From contig JAFARO010000014.1 in the NCBI GenBank assembly GCA_019245415.1, positions 124,001-188,000 of the forward strand: a stretch of DNA of 64,000 nt, written 5' to 3'. The notes beneath the pieces were generated by a model that saw only the letters and a program-made list of their open reading frames with translations, made no database searches and was not told where the DNA came from. The position numbers and the translations under genes are program-made. Origin of the DNA: Alphaproteobacteria bacterium. Its GTDB lineage: Bacteria; Pseudomonadota; Alphaproteobacteria; Micropepsales; Micropepsaceae. This document shows positions 59,060-64,000 of this stretch, one piece after another (the first letter of the stretch is position 1; each line of letters opens with the position of its first letter).

Positions 59060-59575
59060 ATGCCCCTGATCCTCATCACCCCCCTCTCCGCCGTTCCGGA
59101 TGCGCTCAAGGAGCATGTCCCGTCGCATCTGGTGACGCTGCTCTCGGCCGAATACATGATCGAGACGCCGGAAGGCCTGCCGGTCGAGCGGCATCTGCGC
59201 CTGTCGGTGCACGACATCTCCGATCCGGCGGGCGACCAGGCGCCGGCGCGCCGCGATGCCGAGCGGCTGATCGAATTCGGCCGCGGCTGGGACGCGCGCG
59301 CGCCGATGCTGATCCATTGCTGGGCGGGGGTCAGCCGCTCGACCGCCGCCGCCTATGCCATCCTCTGCGACAAGCTCGGGCCGGGGCGCGAGCACGACAT
59401 CGCGCAGCGCCTGCGCGCGCGCGCGCCGCATGCGCAGCCCAACCGCCTGCTTGTGCGCCACGCCGATGACGTGCTCTGCCGCGGCGGGGCGATGGTGCGC
59501 GCCGTCGAAGCCATCGGCATGGGCACGCCGGTGACGCAAGGCGTCCCCGTCGCCATTCCTCTGTACACGGAATGA
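59060..59575 (+). CDS. Tyrosine/dual-specificity phosphatase-like protein
   Basis: The 171-residue protein has the protein tyrosine phosphatase loop HCWAGVSRSTAAA (Cys87, Arg93, the CX5R motif). An aspartate-bearing loop precedes it (SVHDISDPAGDQAP). Family members in alphaproteobacteria are small cytoplasmic phosphatases of unknown substrate. Its stop overlaps the NrtR-type gene start (ATGA), so the two are coupled. The preceding lipoprotein gene ends 60 bases upstream. Confidence 0.83.
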   Translation: MPLILITPLSAVPDALKEHVPSHLVTLLSAEYMIETPEGLPVERHLRLSVHDISDPAGDQAPARRDAERLIEFGRGWDARAPMLIHCWAGVSRSTAAAYAILCDKLGPGREHDIAQRLRARAPHAQPNRLLVRHADDVLCRGGAMVRAVEAIGMGTPVTQGVPVAIPLYTE

Positions 59576-60531
59576 GCAGCGGCGGCACCGCGCATGTCGT
59601 CAGCATCGGGCTGTCGGCCGCGATCGTCTCGGTGCTCGACGAGCGGCCGCGCGTGCTGACCGTGCGCAGCGCTGCGGGCGGCGATGCCCTGCCCTTCGGC
59701 CCGTTCGATCCCTTGCATCACCGCACGCTCGAAAGCGGCTTGCGCAGCTGGGTCAAGGAGCAGACCTCGCTCGATCTCGGCTATGCCGAGCAGCTCTACA
59801 CCTTCGGCGATCGCGGCCGGCATCTGATCAAGGCGGGCGAAGGCCCGCGCGTGGTGAGCGTGGGCTATCTGGCGCTGACGCGCGGCAACCAGGCGCCGAC
59901 CGACACCAGCTGGAGCGACTGGTACCGCTTCTTTCCCTGGGAGGATTTGCGCGAAGAGAAGCCGCGCATCATCGCCGAGGCCATCCTGCCCGCGTTCAAG
60001 GCCTTCATCCGCGCGGCGCCCGGACCGCTCGGCGAGCAGCGGCGCGAGCGCGTGCGGCTGTGCTTCGGCACCGACGGCGCCGGTTGGGACGAGGAACGCG
60101 TGCTGGAGCGCTACGAGCTGCTCTACGAGGCGGGTCTGGTGCAGGAAGCCGCGCGCGACGGGCGCGCCGAAGCGCATGCCGACGCCATGCTGGGCGACGG
60201 CATGATCTTCGATCACCGCCGCATCCTGGCAACCGCCATCGCGCGGCTGCGCGGCAAGATGAAGTACCGCCCGGTGGTGTTCGAGCTGATGCCGCCGGCC
60301 TTCACCTTGCTGGAGCTGCAGCGTACCGTCGAGGCGATCTCGGGCGTGCGCTTGCACAAGCAGAACTTCCGCCGGCTGGTGGAAGCGCAGGGCCTGGTCG
60401 AAGGCACCGGCCGCTCGGCGATGAGCGCGCGGGGCCGGCCGGCCGAACTCTTCCGCTTCCGCCGCGAAGTCCTGAGCGAGCGCCCGGCACCGGGACTGCG
60501 GATGGGAATGCGCGGCCGGGGACGGGGCTAA
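59572..60531 (+). CDS. NrtR-type Nudix-related transcriptional regulator
   Basis: The 319-residue protein has a Nudix-like N-terminal domain (VSIGLSAAIVSVLDERPRVLTVRS, then LESGLRSWVKEQTSLDLGYAEQLYTFGD). A C-terminal winged helix follows: KYRPVVFELMPPAFTLLELQRTVEAISGVRLHKQNFRRLVE. No complete Nudix box is seen, as usual in NrtR, where the domain senses ADP-ribose and not a substrate. NrtR proteins repress NAD synthesis or salvage genes. Here nadA and nadB lie 1.1 kb downstream, beyond an oppositely directed barrel gene, with palindromes in front of nadA, so they are the probable targets. Confidence 0.85.
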   Translation: MSSGGTAHVVSIGLSAAIVSVLDERPRVLTVRSAAGGDALPFGPFDPLHHRTLESGLRSWVKEQTSLDLGYAEQLYTFGDRGRHLIKAGEGPRVVSVGYLALTRGNQAPTDTSWSDWYRFFPWEDLREEKPRIIAEAILPAFKAFIRAAPGPLGEQRRERVRLCFGTDGAGWDEERVLERYELLYEAGLVQEAARDGRAEAHADAMLGDGMIFDHRRILATAIARLRGKMKYRPVVFELMPPAFTLLELQRTVEAISGVRLHKQNFRRLVEAQGLVEGTGRSAMSARGRPAELFRFRREVLSERPAPGLRMGMRGRGRG

Positions 60532-60534
60532 GCC

Positions 60535-60570
60535 AAAAAAGCAACGCGCGCCCCCTTTCGGGAGCGCGCG
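60535..60570 (-). terminator. Terminator between the NrtR and barrel-protein genes
   Basis: A GC-rich stem (CGCGCGCCCCC and GGGAGCGCGCG, 11-base arms with one mismatch, loop TTTC) lies 13 bases after the NrtR stop. Read leftward it is followed by TTGC and TTTTTT, so it is a good intrinsic terminator for the barrel gene. It may also stop rightward transcription. Confidence 0.72.
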
Positions 60571-60598
60571 CGCCATTTCGAGAGACTTGCCGTTCGGC

Positions 60599-61375
60599 TT
60601 AGTACTGGTTCCAGAACATCGTGTTCTGGCTGATATAGCCGAGCGAGCCGTTGCGCTGACGATCTTCCAGCGAGGCCGCGCCCGCACCGTTGAAGTAGAA
60701 CTTCAGGCCGACAAAGAAGATGTCCTGGCTGGTGCCGCCGAAGAACAGATTGCCGTCCTGGTGCTGGTAGCCGCCATAGACCGACATCGGGAAGGTCGGG
60801 CTCCACAGATACTCGGCCCTCAACGTCTCGTCGGTCTCGTTGCCGCCGGTGACGCTGAAATAGTCAACCGTGCCGCTGAGCGCGAGATTGCCGCCGAGCG
60901 CATAGTATTTCAGCATGCCGCCGACATAGCCGCCGTTCACGTTGCAGCCGCTGCAGCCGAAGTCGATGTTGGTTCCGCCGCCCTTCACGTCCACGGTGAC
61001 GTTCGAGTTGACCCACCAATCCAAGCCGGCGCCGTAGCTGGTGAATTTGAGGCCGCCGCTGCCCAGATCGTCGTAATTCACCGTGCCTGCCAACCGGCCG
61101 ACGCTCGGCCAGTTCCAGAACACGCTGCCGCCGATGTTCCAGATGTCGAGGCTGCCGGGCGAGATGTTGTGATAGCCGCCGGCGGCTTCCACACCCCAGG
61201 TCGGGCTCGACCAGGTCAGGCTGCCATCGATATTCCACATGTCCAGATTCGGAGAGCCCGTGCTGTCATTGGCGTAGCTGGCGCCCAGCGTTCCGGAGAC
61301 ACCGGCCACGGCCGTCGCGGACATCGCCGCCGACAAGGCAAGCGCCGCCACGGATGCAAGAAGAACTTTTCTCAT
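60599..61375 (-). CDS. Outer-membrane beta-barrel protein
   Basis: The 258-residue protein has a signal peptide (MRKVLLASVAALALSAAMSATAVA). A barrel of alternating aromatic and glycine-rich strands follows (LTWSSPTWGVEAAGGYHNI, GSVFWNWPSVGRLAGTVNY, LKFTSYGAGLDWWV). It ends near FWNQY after an FVGLKFYF strand. The repeated NLDMWNIDGSLTW and SLDIWNIGGSVFW units suggest internal duplication of strands. A cysteine pair lies in FGCSGCNV. It may be a small porin or stress-related barrel; no specific family is assigned. Confidence 0.72.
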   Translation of the reverse strand: MRKVLLASVAALALSAAMSATAVAGVSGTLGASYANDSTGSPNLDMWNIDGSLTWSSPTWGVEAAGGYHNISPGSLDIWNIGGSVFWNWPSVGRLAGTVNYDDLGSGGLKFTSYGAGLDWWVNSNVTVDVKGGGTNIDFGCSGCNVNGGYVGGMLKYYALGGNLALSGTVDYFSVTGGNETDETLRAEYLWSPTFPMSVYGGYQHQDGNLFFGGTSQDIFFVGLKFYFNGAGAASLEDRQRNGSLGYISQNTMFWNQY

Positions 61376-61580
61376 TGAAACCCCGCTTTTCCGCCCCGAA
61401 CCGGGGCCCTTCGATTGCCTCTTGTTAAATCACGGCCTTCCGCCCGTCGAGCGGGGGCGGCAGCCGGTTTTCGCTTATTCGTAGAACTGTCGCATCCGTA
61501 CCACGCTATACCCCCCAGACTTGGGTGCGACAGATTGTTACCGGACGGCGGGCTTCCCGGACCGGGGCCCTTGACGGATT
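61376..61580. other. Intergenic region, left part of the barrel-nadA gap
   Basis: The gap between the barrel gene and nadA is 308 bases. This left part holds the leader of the leftward barrel gene and a possible -35-like TTGACG (61571-61576) on the plus strand. No gene is visible. The right part contains the palindromes listed separately. Confidence 0.5.
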
Positions 61581-61599
61581 TATGCTCATGGCTAGCATA
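61581..61599 (+). promoter_or_regulatory. Imperfectly spaced palindrome upstream of nadA (probable NrtR site 1)
   Basis: TATGCT and AGCATA form an inverted repeat around a 7-base spacer. It shares the half-site TATGCTC/AGCATAT with the stronger palindrome 41 bases downstream. It overlaps a possible promoter (TTGACG at 61571). Confidence 0.5.
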
Positions 61600-61639
61600 T
61601 ATCCGCACGCCCGGCCTTGTGGCCGGTGTTTTTGCATCC

Positions 61640-61666
61640 TATATATGCTCAATCGGAGCATATATA
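61640..61666 (+). promoter_or_regulatory. Perfect palindrome upstream of nadA (probable NrtR operator)
   Basis: TATATATGCTC and GAGCATATATA are perfect 11-base arms with a 5-base spacer. The repeat ends 17 bases before the nadA ATG. The position and the nearby NrtR-type gene make it the best candidate for repression of nadAB by that protein. The motif was read by eye and not matched against a known NrtR box. Confidence 0.65.
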
Positions 61667-61683
61667 CCTGCGGGGACACGCCA

Positions 61684-62718
61684 ATGCAGACCGCCGACCT
61701 CTCCTACACGCCCCGGATCGCCCGGGCGACCGCGCCGCTCTACGGCAAAGTCGCCAAGGTGGTCCCCGAAATCGAATGGCCGGTGCATGCGCCCTATGTC
61801 GAGGCCATCAACCGCCTCAAGCGCGAGAAGGGCGCCGTCATTCTCGCGCACAATTACATGACCCCCGAGATCTATCACTGTGTCGCCGATTTCGTCGGCG
61901 ACTCGCTGGCGCTGGCGCGCGAGGCGGCGAAGACCGATGCGCGGGTGATCGTCCAGGCCGGCGTGCACTTCATGGCCGAGACCTCGAAGATCCTTTCGCC
62001 GCACAAGACCGTGCTGATCCCCGACCCGCAAGCGGGCTGCTCCCTCGCCGCCTCGATCACGGCCGGCGATGTGCGGCGGCTGAAGGCCGAGCATCCCGGT
62101 CTTCCGGTGGTCACCTATGTCAACACCTCGGCCGCCGTGAAGGCCGAGAGCGACGTCTGCTGCACCTCGTCCAACGCCAAGGCGGTGGTCGAGGACATCG
62201 CAAGGGAGTGGCGCGTGGACAGCGTGATCATGATCCCCGACGAGTACCTGGCGCAGAACGTCGCGCGCCAGACCGCGGTCAAGATCGTCACCTGGAAAGG
62301 CCACTGCGAAGTGCATGAGCGCTTCGGCGCCGCCGACATCCGCGCCTATCGCGACGCCAATCCCGGTGTCGTGGTGCTGGCCCATCCGGAATGTCCGCCG
62401 GCGGTGATCGACGAAGCCGATTTTGCCGGCTCGACCGCGGCGATGATCTCCTATGTCGGCGACAAGCGGCCGAAGAAGGTGGTGATGGTCACCGAGTGCT
62501 CGATGAGCGACAACGTCGCCGCCGACTACCCCGACGTCGAGTTCGTGCGGCCCTGCAATCTCTGTCCGCACATGAAGCGCATCACCTTGCCCAAGATCCT
62601 CAAATCGCTTCAGACCATGACCGTCGAGGTCAATGTCGACCCCGAGATCGCGGCGCAGGCGAAAGCGGCCGTCGAGCGCATGCTCACGGTCGGCAAGCCG
62701 GCCAAGGCCGCGGCGTGA
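61684..62718 (+). CDS. nadA: Quinolinate synthase
   Basis: NadA condenses iminoaspartate with dihydroxyacetone phosphate to quinolinate using a [4Fe-4S] cluster. The 344-residue protein has [25 protein letters not shown] and [30 protein letters not shown]. Further features are [29 protein letters not shown] and the C-terminal [14 protein letters not shown]. The conserved cysteines for the cluster are present. ATG 61684 ([13 protein letters not shown]) is preferred over upstream in-frame starts, which would run through the operators. It overlaps the nadB start by 4 bases. Confidence 0.95.
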   Translation: MQTADLSYTPRIARATAPLYGKVAKVVPEIEWPVHAPYVEAINRLKREKGAVILAHNYMTPEIYHCVADFVGDSLALAREAAKTDARVIVQAGVHFMAETSKILSPHKTVLIPDPQAGCSLAASITAGDVRRLKAEHPGLPVVTYVNTSAAVKAESDVCCTSSNAKAVVEDIAREWRVDSVIMIPDEYLAQNVARQTAVKIVTWKGHCEVHERFGAADIRAYRDANPGVVVLAHPECPPAVIDEADFAGSTAAMISYVGDKRPKKVVMVTECSMSDNVAADYPDVEFVRPCNLCPHMKRITLPKILKSLQTMTVEVNVDPEIAAQAKAAVERMLTVGKPAKAAA

Positions 62719-64000
62719 GCGCCCCCGACAACGTCATCGAATGCAAAGGCGCGCTGATCTTGGGCGCGGGCGTCGCGGGATTGTTCACCGCGCTGAAGCT
62801 GGCGCCGTTTCCCTCCCTTGTCCTCGCCGGTTCGCGGCCCGGGACGTCCGGCTCGAGCGCCTGGGCGCAGGGGGGCATCGCGGCTGCGGTCGCCGCCGGC
62901 GACAGTCCTGAAGCGCATGCTGCCGACACGGTCGCCGCCGGCGCGGGCATCGCCGATCCGGGCGTCGCAGCCCTGGTCGCGCGCGAGGCGCCTGAGCGCA
63001 TCGATGACCTCGTGCGCCTGGGCGTTCCCTTCGACCGCAGGCCGGACGGTACGCTGGCGGTCGGCCGCGAGGCGGCGCATGGCGCAGCGCGCATCGTCCA
63101 TGTCCAGGGCGACCGGGCCGGCGCCGCCGTCACCGGCACCTTGGCCGAGCGCGCGCTGGCGAACGGCGCGATCACGGTGCTCGAAGGCTTCCATGCCGTG
63201 GAACTGGCGATGGAGGATGGGCGCGCCACGGGTCTCTTCGCGCGCAGCGGCATGGGCGCACACGCAAGGCTGGTGCTCTTCCGCGCGCCCGCAGTGATCT
63301 TCGCGACCGGCGGCCTGGGCTCTCTCTACGCGATCACGACGAACCCTTCCGAGGCGCGCGGCGAAGGTCTCGGCATGGCTGCGCGCGCAGGTGCCGTCAT
63401 CGCCGACCCGGAATTCGTGCAGTTCCATCCGACCGCAATCGCCGCCGGGCGCGATCCCGCGCCGCTCGCCACCGAAGCGCTGCGCGGCGAAGGCGCCATC
63501 CTCATCGACGAGAACGGCCGCCGTTTCATGGCCGATGTCCACAAGGACGCCGAGCTGGCGCCGCGCGACGTCGTGGCCCGCGCCATCCATCGCGCGCGCC
63601 TCGCCGGACACCAGACGTTTCTCGATTGCCGAAGCGCCATCGGGCCCGCGTTCGCGACGCGCTTCCCGACGGTCTACGCCGCCTGCCGCGCAGCCGGTCT
63701 CGATCCCGCAGCGCAGCCGATCCCGATTGCGCCGGCGGCCCATTACCACATGGGCGGCATCGCCAGCGATGCGCGCGGGCGCAGCTCTCTGGAAGGATTG
63801 TGGGCGGTTGGCGAATGCGCCTCGACGGGATTGCACGGCGCCAACCGGCTGGCGTCCAACTCGCTGCTGGAGGCGCTGGTGTTCGGTGCACGCGCTGCCG
63901 AAGACGTAAAGAGCACCATCGCGCCCGGCTGCGGCTCGGGCACGCCGCCGGCACCGGAACGTTTCGCGGTGCCCGCGCCGCCCATGGTGCTGCGCAAGGC
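62715..64000 (+). CDS. nadB: L-aspartate oxidase, 5' part
   Basis: NadB oxidises L-aspartate to iminoaspartate with FAD, the first step of NAD synthesis. The frame starts at GTG 62715, overlapping the nadA stop by 4 bases, and is open to the window edge (about 428 residues). Motifs are FAD-binding [72 protein letters not shown] and [22 protein letters not shown]. NadB resembles SdhA; this one belongs to the NAD pathway by its place after nadA. The C-terminal part and any nadC lie beyond the window. Confidence 0.93.
   Translation, partial: MSAPDNVIECKGALILGAGVAGLFTALKLAPFPSLVLAGSRPGTSGSSAWAQGGIAAAVAAGDSPEAHAADTVAAGAGIADPGVAALVAREAPERIDDLVRLGVPFDRRPDGTLAVGREAAHGAARIVHVQGDRAGAAVTGTLAERALANGAITVLEGFHAVELAMEDGRATGLFARSGMGAHARLVLFRAPAVIFATGGLGSLYAITTNPSEARGEGLGMAARAGAVIADPEFVQFHPTAIAAGRDPAPLATEALRGEGAILIDENGRRFMADVHKDAELAPRDVVARAIHRARLAGHQTFLDCRSAIGPAFATRFPTVYAACRAAGLDPAAQPIPIAPAAHYHMGGIASDARGRSSLEGLWAVGECASTGLHGANRLASNSLLEALVFGARAAEDVKSTIAPGCGSGTPPAPERFAVPAPPMVLRK

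Noticed and set aside
1-64000. tRNA, rRNA or CRISPR arrays.
   Set aside because: The intergenic gaps were read for cloverleaf-like tRNA sequence and regularly spaced repeats and nothing convincing was seen; the only notable direct repeat is the single 32-bp pair.

Overview
The window is a high-GC bacterial chromosome segment. The gene families point to an alphaproteobacterium: a hisS-hisZ-hisG operon, two-subunit SdhC/SdhD anchors, a DUF3126-type protein, a heparinase II/III protein next to rpe, and an NrtR-nadAB neighbourhood. No rRNA, tRNA or CRISPR array is visible, so the order and family cannot be fixed from this sequence.

Layout. 1-8.1 kb: the end of an M48 protease gene, then a leftward block with a quinohemoprotein alcohol dehydrogenase, an aromatic amino acid (histidine-type) ammonia-lyase, hisS, hisZ and hisG. 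8.2-11.7 kb: recQ, an EamA transporter and an alpha/beta hydrolase, all rightward. 11.7-23.0 kb: the most unusual part of the window, described below. 23.1-32.3 kb: a phosphoribosyltransferase and a VanX-like peptidase; sdhB, separated from and opposite to sdhC-sdhD-sdhA by a leftward block of heparinase-like gene, rpe and a membrane protein. 32.3-49.5 kb: a Phd/PIN toxin-antitoxin pair, a PASTA-like secreted protein with a partner, fhs, a gamma carbonic anhydrase, phoH, several membrane proteins, a DAO-type oxidase, cysE, a nitroreductase, a sulfotransferase, a KAS III and a POT transporter. 49.7-56.25 kb: a visibly lower-GC island flanked by a 32-bp exact direct repeat. It carries a Panacea-domain pair, a Phd/RelE pair, an HTH regulator with a divergent promoter, an IS1-like transposase and a single-chain restriction-modification enzyme. 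56.4-64 kb: universal stress and HD proteins, two tandem paralogous lipoproteins, a phosphatase, an NrtR regulator, an outer-membrane barrel, and nadA-nadB (nadB cut by the window end).

The candidate novel system is at 11719-22996. Two units diverge from an 87-bp control region with perfect palindromes. The leftward unit encodes a protein closely resembling a [NiFe]-hydrogenase large subunit, but the first cysteine of the first CxxC is serine and the C-terminal processing histidine is absent. It is followed by a 37-residue peptide gene with its own strong ribosome-binding site, a perfect 11-bp hairpin, and a YcaO protein. The rightward unit encodes HypF, HypC, a SIS-domain sugar-phosphate isomerase, HypD, HypE, a tentative FmdE-like protein and a large secreted c-type cytochrome. 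No hydrogenase small subunit, HypA, HypB or maturation endopeptidase is seen here. My inference is a peptide-modifying (RiPP-like) system built around a degenerate hydrogenase scaffold supplied with the Fe(CN)2CO assembly machinery. The hydrogenase likeness, the peptide and the gene order are seen in the sequence; the function is a hypothesis.
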